Source of the DNA: Pseudomonas fluorescens | Lineage (GTDB): Bacteria > Pseudomonadota > Gammaproteobacteria > Pseudomonadales > Pseudomonadaceae | DNA length: 64,000 nt | Reading direction: 5' to 3' | Assembly: GCF_005938625.1 (NCBI RefSeq) | Contig: NZ_VCNJ01000023.1 | Location: 84,258-148,257, forward strand | Shown: piece by piece, positions 1 to 7,561 of the stretch | Numbering within the stretch: the first letter of the stretch is position 1 | How the letters are laid out: every line of letters starts with the position of its first letter | Notes under the pieces: generated by a model | What the model was told of the DNA's origin: nothing | Seen by the model: the letters and a program-made list of their open reading frames with translations, nothing else | Database searches by the model: none | Program-made: the position numbers and the translations under genes

Positions 1-29
1 AGTCGGTGATGCTGGAGGTGCAGCCATGA
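1..29 (+). CDS. C-terminal end of Mrp/Pha antiporter subunit D (partial)
   Basis: Only the last eight codons lie in the window, ending VMLEVQP and a TGA at 27-29. That stop overlaps the ATG of the subunit E gene as ATGA. The frame is open from base 3. Subunit D precedes E in this antiporter family, so identity is inferred from gene order alone; the residues are too few to recognise. Confidence 0.5.
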
Positions 30-514
30 AGCGTGTATTTCCTGCTCCGTTGTTGTCGCTGGCACTGTGCGTCTTGTGGCTGACCCTGAACCTGTCGATC
101 AGCCCGGGCAATCTGCTGCTCGGCGCGATACTGGGTTTTGCTGCACCGTTGATGATGCGCAAACTGCGTCCGAAACAGGTACGCATTCGCCGCCCTGGAA
201 CGATCCTGCGCCTGTTCCTGCTCGTGGGCCGTGACGTGGTGACGTCCAACCTGATCGTTGCGTGGGGCGTGCTCAACGCGAGTCGTCGCCCGCCGCGTTC
301 AGGCTTTGTCAAAGTGCCACTGGACTTACGCGATGCTCACGGCCTGGCGACGCTAGCAATGATCTGCACGGTAGTGCCCGGCACGGTTTGGTCGGAGCTG
401 TCGCTGGATCGCAGCATTCTGTTGCTGCACGTCTGGGATCTGGATGACGAAGCGCAGTTCATCGAGCACTTCAAGAGCACCTACGAGCGGCCGTTGATGG
501 AGATTTTCGAATGA
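26..514 (+). CDS. mrpE: Monovalent cation/proton antiporter subunit E (MrpE/PhaE/ShaE)
   Basis: A 162-residue protein with the MrpE plan: a hydrophobic N-terminus (about residues 8-45, two membrane segments), a basic loop (KLRPKQVRIRRP) and a soluble C-terminal part with the family motif CTVVPGTVW near residues 113-121. Subunit E is a small inner-membrane part of the multi-subunit antiporter that exchanges Na+ or K+ for protons and serves pH and salt homeostasis. ATGA overlaps join it to the gene before and to subunit F after, so translation is probably coupled. Length and order fit the family. Whether the complex prefers Na+ or K+ cannot be read from this subunit. Confidence 0.93.
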   Translation: MKRVFPAPLLSLALCVLWLTLNLSISPGNLLLGAILGFAAPLMMRKLRPKQVRIRRPGTILRLFLLVGRDVVTSNLIVAWGVLNASRRPPRSGFVKVPLDLRDAHGLATLAMICTVVPGTVWSELSLDRSILLLHVWDLDDEAQFIEHFKSTYERPLMEIFE

Positions 515-789
515 GCCCATTACTGTCGAACGCGATTCTGCTGACGCTGTTCCTGTTCTCGCTGGCGATGGTGCTGACGCTGGTGCGCCTGTTCAAAGGC
601 CCGTCGGCGCAGGATCGAGTCTTGGCGCTGGATTACCTGTACATCGTCGCGATGCTGATGATGCTGACTCTGGGCATTCGTTATTCCAGTGACACTTACT
701 TCGAAGCGGCGCTGCTGATTGCGCTGTTCGGCTTCGTCGGCTCGTTTGCCTTGGCGAAGTTCCTGCTACGTGGCGAGGTGATCGAATGA
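511..789 (+). CDS. mrpF: Monovalent cation/proton antiporter subunit F
   Basis: A 92-residue, very hydrophobic protein with three predicted membrane segments (about residues 5-24, 37-56, 63-84). The family signature RLFKGPSAQDRVLALD is at about residues 27-42, between the first two segments. MrpF is a small inner-membrane subunit needed for assembly of the antiporter; its own transport role is not settled for the family. It starts inside the end of subunit E (ATGA) and its TGA overlaps the ATG of subunit G in the same way, which supports one translationally coupled operon E-F-G. Confidence 0.93.
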   Translation: MSPLLSNAILLTLFLFSLAMVLTLVRLFKGPSAQDRVLALDYLYIVAMLMMLTLGIRYSSDTYFEAALLIALFGFVGSFALAKFLLRGEVIE

Positions 790-1148
790 ATGCTGAATTG
801 TCGCTGTGGGTCGAGATTCCGGTGGCGATCCTGCTGGTACTCAGCGGTCTGTTCGCGTTGATCGGTGCGATCGGGTTATTGCGCATGAAGGATTATTTCC
901 AGCGCATGCACCCGCCGGCACTTGCTTCAACGCTGGGCGCGTGGTGTGTGGCGCTGGCTTCGATCATCTGCTTTTCGGCGCTGAAGTCCGGGCCGGTGGT
1001 GCATGCCTGGCTGATTCCGATTCTGCTCGCGATCACCGTGCCGGTGACTACTTTGCTGCTGGCGCGGGCGGCGTTGTTCCGCAAGCGCATGGCTGGGGAT
1101 GATGTGCCGGCTGAGGTCAGTAGCCGCCGGACCGAAAGCGGTAGCTGA
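786..1148 (+). CDS. mrpG: Monovalent cation/proton antiporter subunit G
   Basis: A 120-residue protein with three membrane segments (about 11-33, 45-68, 76-97). The MrpG hallmark is present: GAIGLLRMKDYFQRMHPPALASTLG, seen at about residues 27-51. It ends in a short polar tail. It is the last gene of the antiporter operon and overlaps mrpF by four bases. A REP-type inverted repeat starts seven bases after the stop and no convincing rho-independent terminator is seen, so the hairpin of the repeat may protect or end the transcript. Confidence 0.93.
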   Translation: MNAELSLWVEIPVAILLVLSGLFALIGAIGLLRMKDYFQRMHPPALASTLGAWCVALASIICFSALKSGPVVHAWLIPILLAITVPVTTLLLARAALFRKRMAGDDVPAEVSSRRTESGS

Positions 1149-1154
1149 ACCGTT

Positions 1155-1232
1155 AAAAGATCGCAGCCTTCGGCAGCTCCTACATTGGAATGCGCTCCCC
1201 CCTGTAGGAGTTGCCGAAGGCTGCGATCTTTT
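1155..1232. repeat. REP inverted pair, GATCGCAGCC family
   Basis: Two arms of 29 bases (1155-1183 and 1204-1232) are near-perfect inverted copies of AAAAGATCGCAGCCTTCGGC followed by AGCTCCTAC, separated by 20 bases. Related copies are at 9303-9359 and 25005-25094. The element lies between the convergent mrpG and DUF3995 genes and would form a long hairpin in either transcript. Confidence 0.9.
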
Positions 1233-1244
1233 GATCTTGCTTTT

Positions 1245-1685
1245 CTAGACCCAAGCCACCGCCAACAACCCCACCCCCAACACCGCACACAACGGCGAAT
1301 ACACCCAGGTGTCCAGCCGCGCAAACCGTGAACCTTTCACATCCTTGAAAAACCCCACCAGATGCGAATCACCAATCGCCCTGGCAAACATCAACAGTGC
1401 AATCGCGCTGATCACCCATTGCAGCGCCTTGTGCGTCACCGCCGGCACTCCCCAGCCAACCCGCATGCACACCAATGCCGCAATCACCAGCAACGCCGCC
1501 GCCACGATCAACGTGAGCCAGCCCGAAGGCTTGAAGGCCGGCCGCACCGATGCGACAAATCCGCGCACCGGCACCTGCGGTACCACCACCGCTGCCGCCC
1601 ACTGTCCACCCAACGCCCAATACACGTGCATCAAGGCGATTACCGCAAACGTTGTCACCAGCCATTGAGCCAACACAAAGGTCAT
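1245..1685 (-). CDS. DUF3995 family membrane protein
   Basis: A 146-residue integral membrane protein with four hydrophobic segments (about residues 2-22, 50-72, 82-99, 124-144). The first segment contains ALMHVYWALGG, typical of DUF3995. The frame is open 32 codons further upstream, but the ATG at 1685 is chosen because AAGGA lies eight bases before it and hydrophobicity begins there. Function is unknown for the family. It faces mrpG convergently and is divergent from the DUF2946 gene. No catalytic motif is visible. Confidence 0.8.
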   Translation of the reverse strand: MTFVLAQWLVTTFAVIALMHVYWALGGQWAAAVVVPQVPVRGFVASVRPAFKPSGWLTLIVAAALLVIAALVCMRVGWGVPAVTHKALQWVISAIALLMFARAIGDSHLVGFFKDVKGSRFARLDTWVYSPLCAVLGVGLLAVAWV

Positions 1686-1779
1686 GGTTGAAATCCTTGG
1701 AAAGGGATTTGAACAAATCATCCTAGTCGGATTTTTTTCAAGTGCACGACCGATCAGCGGTACGGTAAAGTGCCGCCCC

Positions 1780-2169
1780 ATGAAATTCTCCCGTTCCGAT
1801 CGCTCACTGCTGGCCTGGATGCTTTATTGCTGCGTCCTGTTCAACGTGTTCGCCTGCAGCATCGGTCACGGACAAATGATCGGCATGCAGCTCAACGGCA
1901 TCGGCGGCCAGTTCTGTACAGTCGACCCGGCCACCCAAGCGCCACTCGCCAGCAATCCCACCGAAGAACAACTGCCAACCCTGTCCAAGGCCTTCGGCTG
2001 CCCGTTGTGCTCGGTCGGCGGCGGCATGGGCCCCGCGTTCAATTCCAGCCTGACACTGGCAATCCTGCCGGAACAGCACAGCCCGCCGCTGGCGCCGATT
2101 GTCAGCGCTGACCTCCCTGCTCGCTTCACCTGGCCTTCGGCCAACCCCCGCGCCCCTCCGCTCGCCTGA
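1780..2169 (+). CDS. DUF2946 family protein
   Basis: A 129-residue protein with one N-terminal hydrophobic stretch (about residues 9-26, LLAWMLYCCVLFNVFACSIG), so it is exported or membrane-anchored. A central CPLC motif at about residues 74-77 could bind a metal. DUF2946 proteins are often coded beside outer-membrane metal or siderophore receptors, and here a TonB-dependent receptor follows 89 bases downstream on the same strand. A role in metal handling with that receptor is inference; the biochemical function is not established. The start is the first ATG after an AT-rich promoter-like stretch; a longer reading frame would run back through it. Confidence 0.75.
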   Translation: MKFSRSDRSLLAWMLYCCVLFNVFACSIGHGQMIGMQLNGIGGQFCTVDPATQAPLASNPTEEQLPTLSKAFGCPLCSVGGGMGPAFNSSLTLAILPEQHSPPLAPIVSADLPARFTWPSANPRAPPLA

Positions 2170-2258
2170 GTGTCTCTGCCTTTTTGATTTGTCAGCCCAC
2201 TGCGCCAACGCGCGGCGTTCGCCTGTGCGCTGACTCCTAGACAAGCATTCAGGATTCA

Positions 2259-4394
2259 ATGATGAAACGACTCACTCTACTGGCGAGCCTGTGCGGCTGC
2301 CTGTCCGTTAACGTCTGGGCGCAATCCACCGTGGATCTGGCGCCGATCACCATTGATGGCGAGTCCGGCGCAGAACCGGGCCTGAGCCTCGACCAATCCA
2401 GCGGCATGGCCTCGCGTCTGGGTTTGAGTGTGCGTGACACACCGGCATCGGTGGCCATCGCCAATCGCAACGACATCGAGCGTCATGGCGCGCAAAACTT
2501 CCAGGACGCTGCCAACACCTTGCCCGGGGTGAACGCCAGTGCGCCGCCGGGTTTCGGTGGATTCGTGTCGTACCGTGGCTTCACCAGCAGCCAGATCACC
2601 CAGATGTTCAACGGCATCAACGTTTCCGGCGGTCTCGCGCGGCCGGTCGATTCGTGGATCTATGATCGGGTCGAACTGGTCGGTGGTCCCTCATCACTGA
2701 TCAACGGCGCAGGTTCGGTCGGCGGTTCGCTGAATTACGTGACCAAACTCGCCACCCGCGATGAACAAGCCGTTGAAGGCCGGGTCAGCTACGGCAGCTA
2801 CGACACCACCGAAACCGCCTTCGGCCTCAACCACGCGCTGACCGATCCGAGCGCCGATGTGCAGCACTACGCGCGCCTCGACGTCAGCCACAACACCAGC
2901 AACGGCTACATCGACCGCCAGGAGCGCGATGCCTGGAGCGTGGCGTTCTCGCTGCTCAGCGATCTCACGCCCGACCTGTCGCACACGTTGGCGCTGGAAT
3001 ATCAGGACGAGCACGAAGACAGTCCGTACTGGGGCACCCCCGTGCTCAATCCCAAGGCCGGCGAGTTGAAGATCGATAAACACAACCGCTTCAACAACTA
3101 CAACGTCGAGGACGGTCGTTACGAGCAGCGAACGATCTGGGTCCGTTCGATCATCGACTACCGAATCAACGACAGCACCACCCTGCGCAACACGCTGTAT
3201 CACCTCGACAGCCAGCGCGATTACCGCAACCTCGAAACCTACCAGTACAACGCCGATAACACCGCGGTGAACCGCTCCACCGCCTATCAAGTGCGTCATC
3301 AGGGCGAGCAGAACGGCAACCAGTTCGAGCTGCGTCACGACAACACGCTGTTCGGTCTCGACACGACGTGGTCGGGGGGCTTCGAATACAAGGTCAACCA
3401 GACCACCAACTCGCCGCTGAACGTCAAAGGTGCCAGCACGGTAGACCCAAACAATTATCGCCCGGGGCATTTCTACGACATCCCGGGCACCAATCCCAAG
3501 CTGATCAGCGACAAAACCAACGAGGTCACCACCAAAGCATTGTTCGTGGAAAACCGTTTGGCGTTGACCGACAAACTGTCGCTGCTCACCGGTCTGCGCT
3601 ATGACGACATTGACCTCGATGTGACCAACCATCGCACTGTGACCGCTGCCAACCCCAAGCACCTCAAGCGCAGTTGGGAGCCGGTTACCGGCCGCGCTGG
3701 CTTGACCTACCAGTTCATTCCATCGGCCAACGTCTACGTGCAATACAGCACCGCCGCCGAGCAACCGAACGGCACGCAAGACTTCGACGTCTCGACCGGC
3801 AAACAGTGGGAGATCGGCAGCAAATTTGATTATCTGAACGGGCGTGGTTCTGCGACGATTGCCGCCTACACCATTGAGCGAAAGGACTTCGCGGTGACCG
3901 ACCCGTTAGATCCGGCCGGCAGTATTCCGGTCGGTCAACAGACGTCGAAAGGGGTAGAAATCGCCAGTTCTTTGCGAATCACCGACAAGCTTTTGGCCGA
4001 AGGCAACTTCGCCTGGGTCGACGCGCAGTACGATGATTTCACCGAAAAGAATGCTGCCGGCGTGGTGGTGTCACGCAAGGGCAACACGCCAACCAACGTG
4101 CCGGATCGGGTCGGCAATCTTTGGCTGACCTATGATTTTTCGCCGCAATGGCAAGGTGGGGTTGATGCGCGGTATGTCGCGTCGGTGTATGCGGACACGG
4201 CGAACACCATGACGGTGCCGTCGTACACCTTGTTCGGCAGTTTCCTCAGCTACAAGGTTGATTCGCACACCACTGTGACCGGGCGCGTGCGTAACCTGAC
4301 CAATGAGGTGTACGCCGAGTTTGCACATGTGTCCCCGGCGTATTATTTGGGAACGCCGCGTACCTTTGAATTGGCGGTGATGACGAAATTTTAA
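2259..4394 (+). CDS. TonB-dependent siderophore-type outer-membrane receptor
   Basis: A 711-residue receptor. A signal peptide (residues 1 to about 22, ending VWAQ) is followed by a plug domain (about 50-165) with LSVRDTPASVAIANR, TLPGVNAS and DRVELVGGPSSLING motifs, then a 22-strand-type barrel ending in the terminal aromatic residue MTKF. It should import a metal chelate across the outer membrane using TonB energy. It lacks an N-terminal signalling domain of the FpvA/FecA kind: the mature start goes directly to the plug. The ligand cannot be told from sequence. It is probably co-transcribed with the DUF2946 gene. I saw no clear Fur box upstream. The second ATG (2262) is an equally possible start. 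Confidence 0.9.
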   Translation: MMKRLTLLASLCGCLSVNVWAQSTVDLAPITIDGESGAEPGLSLDQSSGMASRLGLSVRDTPASVAIANRNDIERHGAQNFQDAANTLPGVNASAPPGFGGFVSYRGFTSSQITQMFNGINVSGGLARPVDSWIYDRVELVGGPSSLINGAGSVGGSLNYVTKLATRDEQAVEGRVSYGSYDTTETAFGLNHALTDPSADVQHYARLDVSHNTSNGYIDRQERDAWSVAFSLLSDLTPDLSHTLALEYQDEHEDSPYWGTPVLNPKAGELKIDKHNRFNNYNVEDGRYEQRTIWVRSIIDYRINDSTTLRNTLYHLDSQRDYRNLETYQYNADNTAVNRSTAYQVRHQGEQNGNQFELRHDNTLFGLDTTWSGGFEYKVNQTTNSPLNVKGASTVDPNNYRPGHFYDIPGTNPKLISDKTNEVTTKALFVENRLALTDKLSLLTGLRYDDIDLDVTNHRTVTAANPKHLKRSWEPVTGRAGLTYQFIPSANVYVQYSTAAEQPNGTQDFDVSTGKQWEIGSKFDYLNGRGSATIAAYTIERKDFAVTDPLDPAGSIPVGQQTSKGVEIASSLRITDKLLAEGNFAWVDAQYDDFTEKNAAGVVVSRKGNTPTNVPDRVGNLWLTYDFSPQWQGGVDARYVASVYADTANTMTVPSYTLFGSFLSYKVDSHTTVTGRVRNLTNEVYAEFAHVSPAYYLGTPRTFELAVMTKF

Positions 4395-4397
4395 GAG

Positions 4398-4471
4398 CTT
4401 CGCGAGCAAGCTCGCTCCCACAGTGTTGTGAACGACACATATTCATTTTGGGAGCGAGCTTGCTCGCGAAG
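4398..4471. repeat. REP inverted pair, TTCGCGAGCAAGC family
   Basis: CTTCGCGAGCAAGCTCGCTC-type arms at 4398-4422 and 4450-4471 face each other across a short AT-rich loop. The element begins four bases after the receptor stop codon and lies between convergent genes, so it can fold at the 3' end of both transcripts. Confidence 0.9.
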
Positions 4472-4490
4472 AGGCCGGCCGCTACAGCCT

Positions 4491-5507
4491 CTATTTCAAA
4501 TCAGCCGAAACCTTCTCCGCTACATCCTTCGGCAACCAGGCCTGCCACACATCCGGGTGCGCCTTCATGAACGCCACCGCCGCATCACGCGGCGCCGTGT
4601 GCTTCTCGCTCATATCGGCTAACGCCTTGTTCAATGGCTCAATCGGAAAATCCACCTTGCTGAAAAACTCTGCAATCTGCGGATACTGCTTTTGAAACGG
4701 CGTAGACACACCGATCGACAGCTTCGATGCCAGCGACCGGGTCGGCTTCGGATTGGGGTTATCAGCATCAGTCAGCGTCTTCCACGCCTCGGCATCAAAC
4801 GGCGGCTCTTCCAGTTGCACCAGTTTGAACTTGCCGAGCAAAGGCGTCGGCGACCAGTAGTAGAACAACACCGGCTTACCGCGACGAATCGAAGAACTGA
4901 TCTCAGCATCCAGCGCTGCACCCGAGCCACTGCGGAAATTGGTGTAATCGTCCTGCAACCCATAAGCCGTCAACTTCTGCTTGTTGACCACTTCAGAGGT
5001 CCAGCCGATCGGGCTGTTGAGGAACCGCCCCTTGCCCGGGGTTTCCGGGTCCTTGAACACATCCTTGTACTTCTTCAGATCACTGACACTGCGCAGATCC
5101 GGCGCCAACGGCTTGATGCCTTTGGCCGGGTCGCCCTTGATCACGTATTCCGGCACCCACCAGCCCTCGGTAGCACCCTTGACCGTATCACCGAGACTAA
5201 CGACTTTGCCTTCGGCCTCGGCTTTGACCCACACCGGACTGCGCCCGGCCCATTCTTCGCCAATGACTTGAATATCATTGTTGGCCAGTGCGGTTTCCAG
5301 CGTGATGGTGGTGCCAGGCAAGGTGTCGGTCGGCAAGCCGTAGCCCTTCTCGACGATGATCCGCAGCACATCGGTAATCAGGCTGCCGCTTTCCCAGTTC
5401 AGGTCGGCAAAATGGATCGGCGCCTGGGCGGCCGTCACCGATTGCGCTGATGTCAGCAAACCGAACGTGGCCACGCTGGCGGCCAGTAACCGTCGAAATC
5501 CGTTCAT
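4491..5507 (-). CDS. Glycine betaine/proline-type ABC transporter substrate-binding protein
   Basis: A 338-residue periplasmic protein of the OpuAC/ProX family. A signal peptide (residues 1 to about 27, ending VTAAQA) precedes the binding fold. Family features include FADLNWESGSLITDVLRII near the mature N-terminus, TITLETALANNDIQVIGEEW, GWWVPEYVIKGD and PVLFYYWSPTPLLG. Ligands in this family are quaternary amines such as glycine betaine, choline or carnitine; which one applies here is not decided. No permease or ATPase gene is next to it, so it must work with components elsewhere or in a one-component mode. The ATG at 5507 has GAGGTG upstream and begins the signal peptide. Confidence 0.88.
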   Translation of the reverse strand: MNGFRRLLAASVATFGLLTSAQSVTAAQAPIHFADLNWESGSLITDVLRIIVEKGYGLPTDTLPGTTITLETALANNDIQVIGEEWAGRSPVWVKAEAEGKVVSLGDTVKGATEGWWVPEYVIKGDPAKGIKPLAPDLRSVSDLKKYKDVFKDPETPGKGRFLNSPIGWTSEVVNKQKLTAYGLQDDYTNFRSGSGAALDAEISSSIRRGKPVLFYYWSPTPLLGKFKLVQLEEPPFDAEAWKTLTDADNPNPKPTRSLASKLSIGVSTPFQKQYPQIAEFFSKVDFPIEPLNKALADMSEKHTAPRDAAVAFMKAHPDVWQAWLPKDVAEKVSADLK

Positions 5508-5634
5508 GCATTGCACCTCGTGCTGTTCACAGCAATGGCAGGTTGGCCTGACAGAAGACCGCAAGCCTCTGAATACTCAGTCAACTGACTGTAGCCGAGG
5601 TTCCTGCTTTTTCCGGGCCGCGCTCCGGACGAGG

Positions 5635-5832
5635 TTATGAATCAGACTTTTCCTGCAGGCCTTGCAGCTCACGTCTGACCATGCTGGCGTATTCCGCGGG
5701 ACGCAACTGATAGATCTGCGCAGCCACCCAGTTCAACCAGGCGCCCTGCAACTCGGCCTTGGCCGCGTACAAGCGCCGGGCCTCTTCGCGTGCAGTGTCG
5801 AGGTTCTGCGTATGGAAATCCGCGCGGCTCAC
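5635..5832 (-). CDS. Small hypothetical protein, coupled to the gene upstream
   Basis: A 65-residue soluble protein, helical and charged, with no membrane segment and no recognised motif. It starts with GTG in a GTGA overlap with the stop of the preceding gene (5829-6278), so the two are almost surely translationally coupled. The C-terminal half (WVAAQIYQLRPAEYASMVRRE) would form amphipathic helices. I do not recognise the family. The pair lies between the ABC binding protein and a non-coding stretch, and gives no clue to function. Confidence 0.6.
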   Translation of the reverse strand: MSRADFHTQNLDTAREEARRLYAAKAELQGAWLNWVAAQIYQLRPAEYASMVRRELQGLQEKSDS

Positions 5833-6278
5833 TCGCTGGCCTTGAACGTCACCAGTTCACCCTTGCGCCACTTGGCGGCTTTGGCGGTCACGGCTTTCAG
5901 GGTTTTGGTCAGGCCTTCCTGCAATTGCTGATGCGCGGCGAACACCGTCACCACGCTGTGGCCTTCCTTGAACAGGATCGCGTGTCCGTCAGCGGTTTCG
6001 ACGAAGGCGTAATCGCCCAGTCCATAGACCGTGAGTTTGATTTCACGAAAACGGATATCCATCTTGCCGCCTTCGCGGCTGGGCAAGACCGATGCACTGA
6101 AATGATCGCCGACCTTGAGTTTGAGCCCCGGTTTGTCATCAACCACCAAGGCGCTTTCGGTGTCGATCTCGGCCACGTAAATGCCTTCGGCGTTCTGCTC
6201 GGTGATGTAAACAAAACGCGACTGGAACAACTTGACCAGCTTTGCACGCAAATCACCCAACACGAACAAAGCATGCAT
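5829..6278 (-). CDS. Hypothetical protein, beta-rich
   Basis: A 149-residue soluble protein beginning MHALFVLGDLRAKLVKLFQS. The alternation of beta-type stretches (VYITEQNAEGIYVAEID, FREIKLTVYGLGDYAFVE) suggests a beta barrel or sandwich; no signal peptide is present. The frame continues upstream only to a TTG at 6350, so the ATG at 6278 is preferred, though it has no strong ribosome binding site. It overlaps the following small gene by four bases (GTGA). I do not recognise the family, and no neighbour suggests a role. Confidence 0.6.
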   Translation of the reverse strand: MHALFVLGDLRAKLVKLFQSRFVYITEQNAEGIYVAEIDTESALVVDDKPGLKLKVGDHFSASVLPSREGGKMDIRFREIKLTVYGLGDYAFVETADGHAILFKEGHSVVTVFAAHQQLQEGLTKTLKAVTAKAAKWRKGELVTFKASE

Positions 6279-6700
6279 ATCGAGATTACTGACTGCCAAA
6301 GAAACATCCCCACATCTGAAAGAACCGCACACGGATAACGCGCACGGCAAAAAACGGCCAGGCCGATGTAACTGCCAAATGACTCAAATGAAAACCCGAA
6401 TAGAGCAGAGTGCTCATTCAGCGCGAGGTCCGTAAGACTACTGGATTGTCACTCGCGAAACTCATCCCGATGTCGCCAAAGCTTGAAGGAAAATTCCTCA
6501 CCGCTGGCGAGAGCAGTCTGACTACAAACTTTAGGGAAAATTCTCACGAAAAAAAGCACTTTTCCGACATATCGCTGGCGAAAAATTGCTTTAGATAAGC
6601 CCTGTCGTCAACAGGTACTGGCGATTCTAGAGCAGCGATACTCATTCCGACTACCCGAAACGGCCTGTAAATAGCGGCCAACTGATGAAAAGGACTTCAT
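6279..6700. other. Intergenic stretch without a supported gene
   Basis: A 422-base gap between a leftward and a rightward gene. It is AT-richer than its surroundings and contains short GGCGAGAG/CGCTGGCGA motifs. A 62-codon frame at 6410-6598 lacks a good ribosome binding site and family likeness. The last part should hold the promoter of the 6701 gene. Confidence 0.4.
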
Positions 6701-6952
6701 ATGTGCACTCTGACTCACTTTGCCATGACTGCTGAAGCACGGATCGAATCGCCACTGATACTACGTGTCACCGATATCAATGACCATTGTCCGCGCTTCC
6801 AGGTCGTGCCTGCTGGCAATGCTTTTTTCCATATAAAAGAAACATCGACCGGGCGTGTAAGAGGTTTCCGCGAAGATCACAACGAAGCCTGCGCCCTCGC
6901 CCGTTCGCTTGAGTCTAAGATCGAACTCCTGGCGAATGGCTGCCTCAGATAA
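6701..6952 (+). CDS. Small conserved-looking hypothetical protein
   Basis: An 83-residue soluble protein with three cysteines (positions 2, 30 and about 64). The middle part (FRVVPAGNAFFHIKE-like, then GRVRGFREDHNEACALARSLE) resembles the many short Pseudomonas proteins that carry a strand pair followed by a helix with ACALAR. AAAGGA lies about nine bases before the ATG. It is followed 48 bases later by the DUF2789 gene on the same strand. No function is recognised. Codon use is like that of the host genes. Confidence 0.65.
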   Translation: MCTLTHFAMTAEARIESPLILRVTDINDHCPRFQVVPAGNAFFHIKETSTGRVRGFREDHNEACALARSLESKIELLANGCLR

Positions 6953-7000
6953 AGAGAGTGATCGACCGCGCCGTACCGGCGCCCACCGAAGGAGTACACG

Positions 7001-7237
7001 ATGGAACTGCCAGCATACGATCTGAAAACCCTGTTCGATCAACTGGGGTTGCCTTCAGAAGATAACGCAATCGACGATTTCATCGAGGCGCATCCACTGG
7101 ATGCCAACACCAAACTGATCGACGCCGACTTCTGGTCGCCGCAACAGGCGCAATTGCTCAAGGAATGGTTAAGGGCCGATGGTGAAGAAGCGGTCATGGT
7201 CGACGAACTGAATGTGCGCCTGCATCGCGGCAAGTAA
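7001..7237 (+). CDS. DUF2789 family protein
   Basis: A 78-residue soluble protein that covers the whole DUF2789 domain: LKTLFDQLGLPSEDNAIDDF at residues 8-27, then AHPLDANTKLIDADFWSPQQ and a C-terminal helix. The ATG has GAAGGAG upstream. The function of the family is unknown. It lies in tandem with the 83-residue gene before it and converges on the small gene at 7245-7448, from which it is separated by only seven bases. Confidence 0.85.
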   Translation: MELPAYDLKTLFDQLGLPSEDNAIDDFIEAHPLDANTKLIDADFWSPQQAQLLKEWLRADGEEAVMVDELNVRLHRGK

Positions 7238-7244
7238 TCCCGGA

Positions 7245-7448
7245 TCAGTGAAGGCTGTCACATGGCTCGGAGTGCAATTGCGCGAGCCATGCAGCCTTGC
7301 ACTCCTCAGCCTCGTCGCGGCTGGCAAACGCAGTGCCACGACGCTCGCCATTGAGTAACACCACCCAGCAGACGCTGGGACCCATTGCGCGCAAACCGGC
7401 CGGTACGCCACTGCCGATCATCACGGCAACATCAACTCTGCACTGCAT
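7245..7448 (-). CDS. Small hypothetical protein
   Basis: A 67-residue protein read leftward. The start is supported by GGAGGG a few bases upstream of the ATG. It contains a beta-hairpin-like stretch (CWVVLLNGERRGTAFASRDE) followed by a helix with AEECKAAWLAQL, the layout of many short Pseudomonas proteins that combine a short sheet with an amphipathic helix. No signal peptide or membrane segment is present. I do not recognise a named family. It is convergent with the DUF2789 gene. Confidence 0.6.
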   Translation of the reverse strand: MQCRVDVAVMIGSGVPAGLRAMGPSVCWVVLLNGERRGTAFASRDEAEECKAAWLAQLHSEPCDSLH

Positions 7449-7561
7449 GCAGCCCTCCCGAAATCATTAGCACCCTAACTAAGCGGTCAGATTAATGGTT
7501 TCTTTCGGTCGGAAACAGCAAGCTCCCTGCACAGATTCATTGCATCGGAAGTAACAATCCC

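Noticed and set aside
2694..3779. A 361-codon minus-strand frame inside the first TonB receptor gene
   Set aside because: It lies fully opposite an unmistakable receptor gene and its translation is rich in V, G and R as expected for an antisense GC-rich frame; it matches no family.
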